From NCBI GenBank assembly GCA_029532625.1, contig JARFXM010000006.1, positions 1 through 64,000 of the forward strand: 64,000 bases of DNA. The letters are read 5' to 3'. The position numbers and the translations under genes are program-made. Under the pieces are notes generated by a model. It worked only from the letters and a program-made list of their open reading frames with translations. It was not told the DNA's origin and searched no databases. Shown piece by piece: positions 10,856 through 21,553 of this stretch; positions within the stretch are counted from its first letter, which is position 1; the number at the start of each line of letters is the position of its first letter. This DNA comes from Lomentospora prolificans (Eukaryota; Ascomycota; Sordariomycetes; Microascales; Microascaceae).

Positions 10856-12007
10856 TCACACATCATCCAAATCGATAAGGTCAGGCGTGGGCTCCCTAGT
10901 GGTACCGGCATCGAGGAAGTTCAAGTTACGCTCCGACGGCGGCGGCTGGAACGACAGCTCGGGTTGATCTCGGATCCAAATCGGGGCACCCCCGCTAGCC
11001 ATATCTCGAGCGTCATATGCTATGATTCGAGTTACCCCTGAATTTGGACCCGTCAATATATCCCACTCAAACCGACGGAGGAAGGAATTGGGGTCGTTTA
11101 GTCGCGCAGAGTCGAGACCCTTGCCGTCCGGAAGGATGAGCCTCACGACGCCGCCTTCCTGGGCAGCCCGGGTGGCGAAGGCATAGGACACAAACGCCCC
11201 TCCGAGTTCGTCACGATTAGCGCCCGCCGGAATCCCTAGCTGGTCGTACCCCAGGTCGCCGTAGACTTCCTTGATAGTCCAAGCGGTACCGTCCCTTTGC
11301 GCGTCCGGGATATCTTCGCGATGCTGACCGTTGGGCGGGTTGAATTCGGATCGGAACTGCGCGATCTTGGAGTCCGCCTTGCCAGAATAAAACACGTACG
11401 TGCTACCGGCCGGGAGAACCGGAGCTCTGGTGGTTTCATAAGTGAGAAACCGACGAAAGGAGTCGTGGTAAGGGTCTGCTGGTCTGATTCCCGGTAAGTC
11501 GGGGACGGTTGGGGGAAGCCTGTTACCGCCCGCCGGTACGAGGGGTTGGGCTGGCTGGCCGACCACGACGCCGGCCTGACCTCCACTGTCTGGTCGATCT
11601 TGTGGAGCCGTCTCTCCTCCCTCTCGCTCTCGGGCGCCGCCACTGCCCCCGGGCTCAGCTAGGTCATCGGGCCGCTGGTACGGCTCAGGGCCGATGTCGC
11701 CAGCCTTTCCGCCTCGGCTACCGCGACCACGCTTGGAAAGGACCGGGTCGGCAACGGTTAGACATGGACTTCCAGGACTAGGAGTGCAAATCGACAGGGG
11801 TTGGTAAGGTTCTGTTCATAAATTAGCTGGTGCTCTTAAATCGATAAGAAAGAAACACAAGATCTTCGTCTACCTACCTCGGAAGACTTCCCTCGCAGCA
11901 CTCTCGTCGATGTATCTTGAAACGTGGTTGGGGATGCTCCGTGCTTCTCCAAAGAGGTGAAGCGAAAGGAGGATGAATGCCGCAGTGATGGGCTTTGACC
12001 AGATCAT
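10856..12007 (-). CDS. Secreted protein, 361 aa, two exons, family not recognised
   Basis: Model: exon 1 at 11878-12007, intron 11812-11877 (GTAGGT donor, ACAG acceptor, branch-like GCTAAT), exon 2 at 10856-11811; 1086 nt in frame. The N-terminus MIWSKPITAAFILLSLHLFGEARS is a classical signal peptide. A Gly/Ser/Arg-rich low-complexity linker follows, including a Kex2-type site SKRGRG at about residue 68. The C-terminal domain (about 160-340) has VFYSGKADS, GGAFVSYAFATRAAQ, GGVVRLILPDGKG and FEWDILTGPN. The YxG, FVSxxFxTxA and G-V-x-L order is loosely like ADP-ribosyltransferase-fold secreted proteins, but the usual Arg and ExE are not evident, so I do not assign that activity. Confidence 0.72.
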
Positions 12008-12932
12008 GATGGAAGACTATATTGGAAACAATGTCAAGAGAGTTGAAGGGGATTTGTTGAATCGTTCACTGAGTATTTGGCGCAACCCTTCAATCCAAAT
12101 GGGGGACAATGATTGATGTTATATAGAGCAGCCCTCAAAGGTGAGCATATCTCCCATCATCCATCTTCGCTCTGTCTATTAATACCATGATATTCCACTG
12201 TTTCTATTTCTGATCTCGACCCCAAATATCGCGAAGTCTGACTCTGCTGGACGTGTCTCACCAGAATACATGTCGTTGGGTGGTTTTGCAATTGTGCGCC
12301 CTCCGGAGCATACACATCCGGCGTCCTTCTGGCCGGTCGGGATCAAGATGGACACAGCCGCCAGGATTGGTTCGTCTGATATGTAATATTTCGCCCCTCC
12401 TACCAACTGGGCTGTGACCATCCCATCCTATTCTTTTTAGCCGCGTGCTGGTTGGGGGCGTAATACCGCCACGCAACCCCCAATTAATATCATTTTAGTT
12501 CGGAAATCGCTCAGCCATTATGTACGCTTCACAACCTCGATGGCGCAGGGCGATAGCGATAGCTTCTGGTGCAGGCGGTTGTGTCACACGGTTCCTGGAT
12601 CTATTCTATTTTGAGCTAAAGGCACGCTTACCTTGCGCATGTTGTTGACAACACACAGCGTTCCACATCCGAGTCTCCTACATGTAGTTGGCGATGATGA
12701 TGAAAACGTGGAAGAAGAAACATATATAAATTCCCTTTTTTTTCTGCTTCAAAATTCGGATCCTACAACAGACTCAAGCCTGACAGAAGCTCTCCTACCT
12801 TCCTTATCCTCCATCGCAGCACTTATTCCATTTCCCTATTCCTCATTGAAGCTCATATCTTTAACACTTGTTGTTTCCCCAACATCAACATAAAAATCAT
12901 ACACCTTTACTTTACCAATTTACCCAGCCGCG
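12008..12932. other. Divergent intergenic promoter region
   Basis: 925 bases between the minus-strand secreted-protein gene and the plus-strand 567-aa gene. It is pyrimidine-rich near 12740-12900, just before the downstream start. Only short chance ORFs occur. Confidence 0.5.
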
Positions 12933-14636
12933 ATGGCTCTCGCTGTCGTTGATATTGCTCTAGGCGCCGCCCTCACCATCGACGCTTTCCTCCCAAAACA
13001 GGACAAGCCCGTCATCCAGATTGGTGTCGGCGCCCGGGGCCTGTCCTTGGATGCGAGTAGTGAAGTTGAGGGTGGCAACACTGGTGGCCCAGCCCCAACC
13101 GTCCAGCTATTCGACGCCGGGGGCGTCAACTTTGCCAACTATTTTGGAGATGATGGCTTGCTGGGCGAGGGCGTGACCACCGAAAAAATCGAACTGGAGA
13201 CACTATTGACCACTGCCGACCCTTTCAGGCCGGGGGACTTCTTAAAGAGGGATGCCAGCTACATGCGTATACAGGCACACGATCTGCAGAGAGATCCCAT
13301 CTGCATCAGCTACGTGACGGTGACGACGGTGTCGGGAGACCATCACATCTGGCACGCCGACTTCGCCAAACAATGCGACGCCTCACTCTGGTACCCTTCG
13401 CCCAAGAAACTGCCGTCTTCCGACTTCGCCCCCGGCTGCATCTGGCTGTCCAACCACGACAACGACCGCTTCCTCCAGGGCATCTCATTCAAGCTGGGCG
13501 ACTTTGCCTTTCCCAAGTCACGGGAAGAGTCCGCTTTGCGAGCCACAAGGCAGTACAAGAACGAGCCGGCAACCCTCTGTAAGGCTCCGGCGCGCATGGC
13601 CTTTTGGGAAAAGATGCACGTCACCGACTGCATCCCCTTCTATCCCTTCCAGGACGACGAGAACAGAAACCCCGACGATGATGAAAGTGGAAATCAAAAC
13701 GACGTGTACCTAGACAAAGACCTGCTCAAAGCTATACAGGGTCACAAGATTCCCTGCGAATGGCAGGAAGGTTCTGTTTTGAGAAACGATAAGCTCCAAT
13801 TCCCCCTTCCCATCGTCAATCCATTTCCAAACGGGTTCGGTGGCACTCCCGGCGTCCTGCATGACTGTCCGCCAGGTTCATTTGGAGGAACCTGCGGCAC
13901 GCTTTTCGGCCCGCTCCCAGTGCCTCCTGCGGTCGAAGACTCCGGATCATCCAGCGGCGATGATGGTAGCGCAGACGATCTGCTTCCTCTCCTCCCCGAC
14001 AAGAAGAACGAAGACTCCGGATCCGGACAGTCCGAGCCCGAGCCTGGAGCAATTACCGAACCTGGTTCTACTGACCCCGAGCCGAACCCCGCTACTTCCA
14101 CCGACCAGAACCAGAACCAGAACCAGAACGAGCCTCAGAGCGCCGACCCCAACCGCGCGACGGTGCCTAGCGTCGGGTCCCAAGGTGCTACCATCATCAG
14201 TATCAACCCCGGCGGCCCTGGCGGTCAGAACTCCGCTCCTAACCAGGTTGTGACTCGGCGAATGAAACGCACCGCCGCCGTCTACGCGCGCTCTGTCGTC
14301 GAGCGCCAAAGCGAGCTAAAGAAACAAGGGGATCTCTGTGTGGATGCCCTGACTATCAGCGACCTCGGGGAACACTCGGCCAGCGAAGTCTGCCAGAGCC
14401 AGACGTCTTGGGGCCCCGACTTTGCGTCGACGGCCGAGTGCGTGTATTGTGACATGTGTACGAGGCAGACGTGGAAAATCTGCGGATGCGGTGGAGCAGC
14501 AGAAAGCGAAGGGGAGCAGGAGTATTATTGCTGGGACATGGCAACCAAGGAGTTGAGGTTCCCGCCGGGGTTGCATTCAAGGGAGCTACAAGGCATGAGG
14601 AAAGGATATCAACGCGTTGAACACTGGAAAGCATAA
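12933..14636 (+). CDS. Uncharacterised fungal protein, 567 aa, with NQ repeat
   Basis: One uninterrupted ORF starting ATGGCTCTCGC after a pyrimidine-rich leader. The N-terminus is weakly hydrophobic (VVDIALGAALTIDAFL) and might be a secretion signal. Residues 110-215 contain VTVTTVSGDHHIWHADFAKQC and a PGCIWLS segment with paired Cys, suggesting a disulphide-bonded extracellular domain. A disordered acidic Ser/Gly/Pro/Glu region (about 330-420) includes a short (QN)4 dipeptide repeat from CAGAAC units at 14106-14130. The C-terminus is Cys-rich (CVYCDMC, CGCGG). I recognise no named domain. A structural or surface-interaction role is only a guess. Confidence 0.72.
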   Translation: MALAVVDIALGAALTIDAFLPKQDKPVIQIGVGARGLSLDASSEVEGGNTGGPAPTVQLFDAGGVNFANYFGDDGLLGEGVTTEKIELETLLTTADPFRPGDFLKRDASYMRIQAHDLQRDPICISYVTVTTVSGDHHIWHADFAKQCDASLWYPSPKKLPSSDFAPGCIWLSNHDNDRFLQGISFKLGDFAFPKSREESALRATRQYKNEPATLCKAPARMAFWEKMHVTDCIPFYPFQDDENRNPDDDESGNQNDVYLDKDLLKAIQGHKIPCEWQEGSVLRNDKLQFPLPIVNPFPNGFGGTPGVLHDCPPGSFGGTCGTLFGPLPVPPAVEDSGSSSGDDGSADDLLPLLPDKKNEDSGSGQSEPEPGAITEPGSTDPEPNPATSTDQNQNQNQNEPQSADPNRATVPSVGSQGATIISINPGGPGGQNSAPNQVVTRRMKRTAAVYARSVVERQSELKKQGDLCVDALTISDLGEHSASEVCQSQTSWGPDFASTAECVYCDMCTRQTWKICGCGGAAESEGEQEYYCWDMATKELRFPPGLHSRELQGMRKGYQRVEHWKA

Positions 14637-15547
14637 AACTATGGTGTCAGTCTACTGCATTTCTATCGTTATGTTTTCTTTTAAGCCTAGTTTCTGTTTG
14701 TTTATGGAATTGAGATCTCATCCTTTTATCCCTCCATTATTCTTTTCTAGAGGATCCGAAACACAAGTTGGTGGAGAACTCATCGTGGCATGCATCCAGG
14801 CAGCGCGGCTCGATTTATCAAGACGATTTATCAAGAGATCAGCAGATGAGGTAAAGGAATGAAAGAAGAGTCTGCAAATCGCCTCCGGCGCAGATGTCTA
14901 TCATACGCGATCAGTTTGGAGCTAGAAAAGTCGCCACGTGAGATATCCCACCAATCTACAAATCACGATCATCAGACGATGCCGTGACGCCCAGGCGGTA
15001 GAACCCGGTACACCTTTACCACTGATGCTTATTTATATATGTCAAACCAAAGAATAAACAGGGATATCGGAACGCTCCATGTACTTTTCAAGTGTTAAGG
15101 GCTAATACCTGCCAACAATATAGAGTACTGTAAAAGGTCTGTCCGGTACATACGACCATAGCTTGCCGAAGAGTCGTGATCTCGTTTACACTTTTGTAGG
15201 ACCTTTCTTGGTGGGACTTCCCTTTCCTGGGATGGGCAACTAATCTACTCTCGTCCTCTGTTCTAGAGGGGCAGCCACCACGATCCCGCTTGGGGTGCCG
15301 GCCTTCTCGTGGGAGGAGCAGGAGTCGAGCCAGGGCATGCTGACGTAGTGCTGCGAGAGCGTGTCGATGTACTAATTACCAAGAATGGCGAACCCTTGAT
15401 AAAGAAAACTTATATCGTCCAAGATAGACAAGACGAGCACGACGGGAATCGAGAAGACCTGGTTCAGCTGAGCAAACCTCGGCAAAGCGGTCGCGCTCGC
15501 CAAACGCGTTAAACATGACAGTGTACATATCGGGGGTCATTCTGCTG
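14637..15547. other. Intergenic region, no clear gene
   Basis: About 900 bases with no supported coding region. A 13-base match to the start of fungal 5S rRNA (ACATACGACCATA) at about 15147 does not extend. It probably holds 3' ends of the flanking convergent genes. Confidence 0.5.
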
Positions 15548-16044
15548 CTATCTTGTGTGATTTCCATTCCATTTGGGCGCCTGGATCGCGATCTTCTTTT
15601 CATTCTGGATGAAACACTTTGTGAGTTCATTATGCTGGAAGTGAGTTACGACTCTGGGGCGAGAGTTAGCTCCGCACTCCAAGAGGCTGCAATCATGCAT
15701 GCAGAGTCGGTGACTCACGGAAACGTCTTTCTAGTGTCGAGCGTCATGCACTTTCCGTAGAAGTCGGTGTTGCGCATGCGGTAATGGTTGTAATCACAGC
15801 CGTTGGCGTCGCAATCACCTGCGAAGCGGTCGTCTCGTCCGAGTATGTTACGCCGCATTACAGACATCTCATAGACGTGGCACTCGTTGATCCTGTAAGC
15901 ATACGGCCTGAACGCGAACTCACTGGCTTTGGAATTCCTGAAGAGGTAGATTTCAATTTTGATGTCAGTTCCTGTTGCCGAAGACGCGTGCCTCGCGTCA
16001 CAGACTATCGAGGTTACATCACCGCAAGACCCTCGAACCCTCAT
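15548..16044 (-). CDS. Small Cys-containing protein, 143 aa, two exons, unrecognised
   Basis: Model: exon 1 at 15719-16044, intron 15654-15718 (GTGAGT donor, branch GCTAAC, CCCCAG acceptor), exon 2 at 15548-15653; 432 nt in frame. The 65-base intron with a perfect branch site supports a real gene. The product has scattered Cys (SCGD, IVCDA, NECHVYEM, GDCDANGCDYNHY, GKCMTL, KCFIQ), the density usual for small secreted fungal proteins, but the chosen start gives no signal peptide. A signal-bearing 5' exon may have been lost or missed: an in-frame stop lies 12 bases upstream of the ATG. Function unknown. Confidence 0.45.
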
Positions 16045-16708
16045 CAATTGGAGTTATTGAAGCCCTGCTTCTTAATATTTTCAATGCTGCTAGTCTTAAG
16101 GCGGCAATCGTCATGAACAAATCAATTACTGTTCCACAATAGTCTAGAGCGTTGTTCTGTTTGACCCCCTTTTTAAAGTATAACGCTTTTTGGGCCCTCT
16201 GTCGATTTAGGCAAGACCTAGCAGAACCCCGGAGCTGATTTAGTCAAGATGGCCTGATTCAGCCCGAGCAAGGCTGAGGCATGTCACGAAGACTGAGCCG
16301 CGGGCCGCCAAGATTGTCAGATTGGGGACATGTTACTAGTTACAGTACCGGACTACGGGTTGGGGTTGCATGTCTACGATCTTTCAATACTGAAAATATC
16401 ATGGCGAAGATAGCCAACTAATGATTGAAGGGCTTGGACTTTGATTAGGAATATGTGATAACTATAAAATTTTCACCTTGTTAATAAAGCATAATACATA
16501 ACGGAGCTGTACGTTAGATCGAGCAATAGACTCAGCCTGGACCTCTACCCACCAACACCTCCAACGCCAGAATCGGATTCAGTTGCCACATTATCGTCCA
16601 TGGGCTATAACCAACGTATTTTCTCACCGGCATCGGGACAAGTCCATTCCTCCTTCTTGTTGTGGCTTGCACCAATATATTCTACTTCCCTGCGCCAGTT
16701 TGCCGCCG
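16045..16708. other. Intergenic region with AT-rich tracts
   Basis: About 660 bases without a supportable gene. The segment 16440-16510 is AT-rich. The 3' end of the PTH11-like pseudogene borders it. Confidence 0.45.
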
Positions 16709-17997
16709 CTATATTCTCGACGGTCCTATGTAATGCAGACCGTCGTCAGGTTCGTGCTTAATCATGACGAATTGCGCCCCTCCAGATCTTAGCATCTCTT
16801 CCTGTGACTCGCTTGTGTGCGGACATATCATTGCGGTGGGCTTCTTGTCGCTCGAGAGAGAACTGAGGACCATGCTGTTATTATGGTTGTCACGGTTGCT
16901 GCCGTGCTGGTTTCGCGAGTCTTGGGGGGAGCGCTTAGCTGTTGCGCGGTTCGTGATGAGGATCTTGAGAGGCGGGAGACTGCCGACAATGACGCTAGAG
17001 ATACATTAGTCGATGCTTGCGACAATGAGCACAAAAGGTGCTTACATATAGACGCGGTAAGCGTATACTATATCACGAGTAGAGTCAGGTTGACGAAGTA
17101 CTGCAGCATGAGGACTTGCTTCGCCCTGATGATAGAGAAGGCAATCATAATGAAACAGAGACTAAACACATAGACAAGACCAGGCTTTTGCTTAAGGCTA
17201 ATCTGCGTAAGGTTAAGGATCAACTTGAGAGGCATTGCCATGACCATATCTGTTAGCACTGATACTCTGGCTAACTAACAAGGGACAGCGTGGATCAACT
17301 TACTGCAAAGATTAGTAAAGATAATGTCAATAGTGGTAGAAAAGTAGATACTCAAGTTAGAAGCTATAACCTAAGTAAGACTTCCACACCTAGCAAACTT
17401 GAAGAAGTTGCTGATAGAAATACACAATATATACAGTATTATTACACAACCCCCGTAAGCCAGAACTATAAATACAGCAAGGATGTATTATACCCTGTAG
17501 TAGTACAATAACTCCTTGAACAGCTTTAAATAAGGTGTAAGGAACCCTGCCTTGACCTACCACAGCAAACTCCAAAATAGTATAACAATTACAAACTATA
17601 CTTGAGACACTCCTTAGTCTAGGATATAAGCTTAGTAGAGAGAGATTGTCCTAGCTATAATAGCTGACATGTAGTAGAGACTTAGTAGCTATATAGTTTT
17701 TAGGATATATAGTATTAAGAGGGTTGCAAGGGCGAGGAAGATGAAGTAGTTGTTGACACTAAGGTGGGAACTGACCTTGAAGCGGACGACAGTGTAGAGG
17801 ACGACGAAGAGGAAGGCAGCGCTAAAGGACGTCCAGACTAGTACCAGGAGGAAATAGTGTGGAATCGATGTCCCGGCGTTACCAAGGCTGCCATTGCTGA
17901 AGTTTGGGGATGCGGCTAGACGTGGCGGTTCAGCACCCGGGGCGTTCACAACTGGGGGGTTTGCGCAAGCAAGGGCTAAACGTGGGAAACTCCACAT
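16709..17997 (-). pseudogene. PTH11/rhodopsin-type integral membrane protein, RIP-damaged
   Basis: Pieces of a fungal seven-helix rhodopsin-domain protein follow one another on the minus strand. N-terminus at 17689-17997: WTSFSAAFLFVVLYTVVRFK then SSHLSVNNYFIFLALATLL. Middle at about 17068-17250: DMVMAMPLKLILNL, LVYVFSLCFIMIAFSIIRAK and QVLMLQYFVNLTLLVI. C-terminus: SVIVGSLPPLKILIT followed by a polar tail ending at 16709. Frames are broken by TAA/TAG codons, one being SID-stop-CIS where CAA probably became TAA, and the centre (17040-17720) is TA-rich. The ends keep normal composition, so damage is local. Family members are plasma-membrane receptor-like proteins; this copy is dead. Confidence 0.78.
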
Positions 17998-18449
17998 CCA
18001 CGTTCGCCGGTCGACTAAGTGAGGATACGTGCGAGTATATAGTCCCTATCTCCTTCGTTTCCCATCTCGGGCTTTGTGATTGTGAGATTAGAGTAGAAGA
18101 CGATAGTGACGGAACTGGCGTTCAACAAGGGGAGCCGAGACAGCGGCACTGAGTGGTTGATTTCGCAAGAGTCAGTCACACAATGCTACCTCGCAACTCG
18201 GACGGCTATTCTCCGCTCTTTCAGTGATGTCGCGGCTCGCGGGAAGTGCATGATCTGTTGCGGAAAGAATCCTTGTCAATGCAGCGGGCATGTACAAGTA
18301 AGTTGCAAGGGGGAGAGGATGGAAAGTGTTTTGATTGCCTCATTCTACGGCTAACGGCCCCCAACATCCCGCCTATCACATGCACTAGGCGTTGGATATC
18401 ATCATATCAGTAGTAACGTGCAGCCTCTCTAACTGCGTTTTATATGTTC
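17998..18449. other. Intergenic region
   Basis: About 450 bases between the receptor pseudogene and the complex I gene. I see only short overlapping ORFs and nothing recognisable. Confidence 0.45.
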
Positions 18450-19091
18450 CTATTTCCGATACCACATCCTTGTAACTTTAGTGTTCCTAACCTTTCTCTG
18501 TAGTTGGAACACCCCATACAGTAGAGCCTCAGCGGTTGGAGGACAACCGGGCACGTAGATGTCTACCGGCAAAATGCGGTCGACACCACGGACTACACTA
18601 TAGCTGTAGTGGTAATACCCGCCTCCGTTCGCACAACTTCCCATACTTATTACCCATTTTGGGTCCGGCATCTGATCGTAGCACTGCCGCACTGCAGATG
18701 CCATTTTGTTGGTAACAGTGCCCGCCACGATCATGACGTCGGCCTGACGCGGAGAAGCACGGAATATAATACCCAGGCGGTCTTGATCATACCGCGGCAT
18801 CGACACATGCATCATCTCAATGCCGCAACAAGCAAGAGCGAAGGTTAGTGGCCACACAGACCCATTTCTCGCCCAAGCCACGATCTGATCCAAAGTCGTT
18901 CTTTGTCATCGGCATATAAGTCAGCTTGTGGGAAGCCCCTTCGGTGAATTTCTACCGGCGTATATCTTATCTTACAGGGCATAGTCTACTATATTCATTG
19001 GCTTCGTTTCGGTGGAAAGAGTCAAGGTAGAAGAAGGAAGGCTCGGTGTCGCATGTTTCGTTTTCGGCCGCTGAAGTCGTGTCGCATACAT
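18450..19091 (-). CDS. NDUFS7: NADH:ubiquinone oxidoreductase 20-kDa subunit (PSST/NDUFS7) homologue, 188 aa
   Basis: Model: exon 1 at 18976-19091, 75-base intron (GTAAGA donor, branch GCTGAC, AAAG acceptor), exon 2 at 18450-18900; 567 nt in frame. The junction gives VDYALTTLDQIVAWAR, the conserved start of the mature protein. All four ligands of cluster N2 are present: Cys63-Cys64 in LACCGIEMMH, Cys128 in GSCANGGG, Cys158 in PGCPPT. YDQDRLGIIFRASPRQ and the C-terminal TRMWYRK are also conserved. The first 32 residues are basic and Ser/Thr-rich, like a short mitochondrial presequence. The subunit sits at the quinone-binding site of complex I. Several usually invariant-looking positions differ, such as VRQCYDQM and RGVDRILP, so this is likely a diverged extra copy rather than the housekeeping gene. 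Confidence 0.9.
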
Positions 19092-19661
19092 GAGACCCCT
19101 TGAATGTGGCCTTGATAGCAGTCGACCTGCTAGGCAATGCATGCTGTATGATATCGGGAGACGATCTGCAGGTTGGTAGGCCTGTTAGTCAAATGTGTGT
19201 TTTCTGCACTGGCAAAGCATGACCTACGCTGTGTCATTCGTGTGATCCGCATCGTTCAATGGTACTTTTCAAGGCTGATAGTAATAGCTAATATAAGTGA
19301 AAGGAGTAAGAAGAGTTTGCTCTGGTAGGAAGTATGGGGACCATTGCCATGGCCTACATCTAGGAGCTTCTTAAAAAGGCCTTCGGGATATTCACACATT
19401 CTAGACCCACTTGGGTTGAGAATGGAGCCAACCTCTGTTGGTAAGTCTTGGCATACACTGTGTAAAAATAGTGTAAAGTGCACAGCACGTACAGTTATTA
19501 GTCTCTCTTGGGACTGTAGGGCCTCGATTCTGCCCTCGGAAAAAAGACTCCTCAGACAGCATCGACCCGGTCATCGTCCATTGATATTCGCCTGAATAAC
19601 CGTGACTGGCTTTTCATCCTCTGGTTAAAATCGACTTGAAAAGGTAAAGGCATGAGATCAA
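19092..19661. other. Divergent promoter region between the complex I gene and a Zn2Cys6 regulator
   Basis: 570 bases shared by two genes transcribed away from each other, so both could be under common control. No ORF in it is recognisable. Confidence 0.5.
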
Positions 19662-21553
19662 ATGTCCTGTTCAGTGTGCCAGCTGCCCATTGCCGAGGCT
19701 GTCTATCACTCCAGGCCGTCTACGAGCAGCCGTGAGTGTCCATTTTGCTCGGCCATCTTTTCTCGTGTTGATGGCGCCAGACGACACGCAAAATGCTGCC
19801 CTCAAAGAGAGGGTCGTACATTGCATGCTGGGAAGCGCGGCCGTAAGGCAAAGTCGTGTGACCAGTGCTCCCGTGTTAAGGTATACTGCAACAGTCGAAA
19901 CCAGAACCCATGCGAGCGCTGCGTTTCTCGCAAGCTAGACTGCACTTTCAGCCGGTGTTGTACTGATACAACTCATCGAGAATCTATGCGTGGGGATCTA
20001 CCTGATTCACAGGGATGCATTAGCCATAGTCGCGTTCCCTTGTCATTTCTACTCAACGTTACCGACGACAAGCAGGATTTTATTACGGAGAAGGCGGTAG
20101 GCGAAGAGCCGGATGGTGCCCTCTTGGGGCCCACTTGCCTGACGCCGCAACAGGCTCAAGCCCCGAGTAACGAATCACTCGACTACATCAACCCTACTCT
20201 CTTATTACCATCCGACTCCCAACCGTACCTCATGCCTTTAGAGCTGGGCGGTCTATATAGCATGGAAGAACAAAGCCTCCTCGGCGCGTTCCTGTCCCAT
20301 GGGGCCCAGGAAGATCGACTCTCAGCACGACTCGATCTCTTAGAATTGCACGTTGGTGCGCACGCCAGCTCTGGAAATTGTCACAGGGCCTCGTTCGATC
20401 GCACCGCTTTTCGCCGCTTTTTCAATGTCCCGAATGTGCAAGCCTTTGCCATGATATTCTGTCGCAAGCGCCACTACCAATACCCAATCATACATTGGCC
20501 CACCTTTGCCCTCGAAGAAGCCGCACTTCCTCTGCTGATGGTCGTGTCTCTTATGGGAGCTACTTACTCATACCGCCCAGGACATGGACCAGAGCACATC
20601 ACCGACGCCCGGAAACTCTACCCCCTCGCCGATTCCTACGTGTTTCATCAATTGGCGATATACCTAGACGGCCTGTCGTCGAGTATCAACCTCACGGAAG
20701 CCATCCAACTTTGCCAAGCTGCTCTTCTCATGTATGCTCTGGATACTCTTTTGCCAGGCGACTCAGCCATGCAATACATCGCCATGACGGAACGGTTACC
20801 AGCACTGATCTCTGCCATGAGAAGGCTACATTTCATTGGTTGCCGGCATACTCCATCTGAAGACTGGCATCTTTTTGTGCAACGTGAGCATATTATTCGA
20901 CTTGTATCCTGGGCCTTTTGTGCCGACTGTTTGGCTACCTTGTCTTGCAATAACCCGCCGAATTTCTCTTTACAGGAAATGTCTGGGGACCTTCCATGTG
21001 ACGCCGAGCTATGGGACACCGATTCGGCGTTAGCATTTAGATTATTGAGATCCTCTTGGCAAGGCTCTTCAAACTGTTTAAAAGATCTCATGTCAAGGTT
21101 ATTGGACGACGACTGGCGCTTTGACAGCGACTGCGACAATCTTCCACTTTTTCATCTACATGTCATGCTGTGCGGTGAGTCCTCAACACACCCCTTTGGG
21201 CCTACTACTGGATCTCCTTCACAGGTCGCTGATTCGAACTTATTGCAGCCCTTCAGCCAATTATCTTCAACCTCCATGTCACAATGTTTCTAGCGCAGCA
21301 ATCGAAAAAGCTGCTACAGACATTGAGTACATGGCGAGATCTTTGGGAGAGAGCTATGGAGAAGGTTCCGGAAAGCCATAGCAGATGGCTTGGTGTAGCA
21401 AAGAATGCGCCCGATATCGAGTACCTCTCAAGGCGAATTATTGAGGTTGCGATTAGTCCCGAAGCCGGTTCCTCGCGGTACCTGGAGCGAGTCCCGTCTT
21501 ACTGCGCCAGGGACGTACACGAGTTTATACGAGCTTTCATATCAAAAACATGA
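19662..21553 (+). CDS. Zn(II)2Cys6 transcription factor with extra N-terminal zinc finger, 605 aa
   Basis: Model: exon 1 at 19662-21174, 74-base intron (GTGAGT donor, TTGCAG acceptor), exon 2 at 21249-21553; 1818 nt in frame. The N-terminus has a C2HC-type finger (Cys26, Cys29, His42, Cys46) and then a fungal binuclear cluster with Cys66, Cys69, Cys76, Cys84, Cys87 and Cys94, preceded by the basic GKRGRKAK. The central region (about 200-480) resembles the fungal-specific transcription factor domain (YPIIHWPTF, LPLLMVVSLMGATYS, LCQAALL). The finger plus Zn2Cys6 pairing is a known fungal architecture. It reads divergently from the complex I gene and precedes a P450 gene, which suggests a local pathway regulator; that is inference. 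Confidence 0.85.

Noticed and set aside
10856..11566. ADP-ribosyltransferase (enterotoxin-like) assignment for the secreted protein
   Set aside because: Only a loose order of strand motifs is seen. The usual N-terminal Arg and ExE residues were not found, so I kept it as unknown.
13742..14309. Minus-strand ORFs of about 120 codons inside the 567-aa gene
   Set aside because: They arise from the GC-rich, low-complexity coding strand and show no independent evidence.
15147..15159. ACATACGACCATA resembles the first bases of fungal 5S rRNA
   Set aside because: Similarity stops after 13 bases; the conserved internal control region and 3' complement are absent.
15687..15718. A 32-base intron in the small Cys-rich gene (acceptor TTGCAG)
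   Set aside because: Too short for a fungal intron; the downstream CCCCAG with a perfect branch site gives a normal 65-base intron in the same frame.
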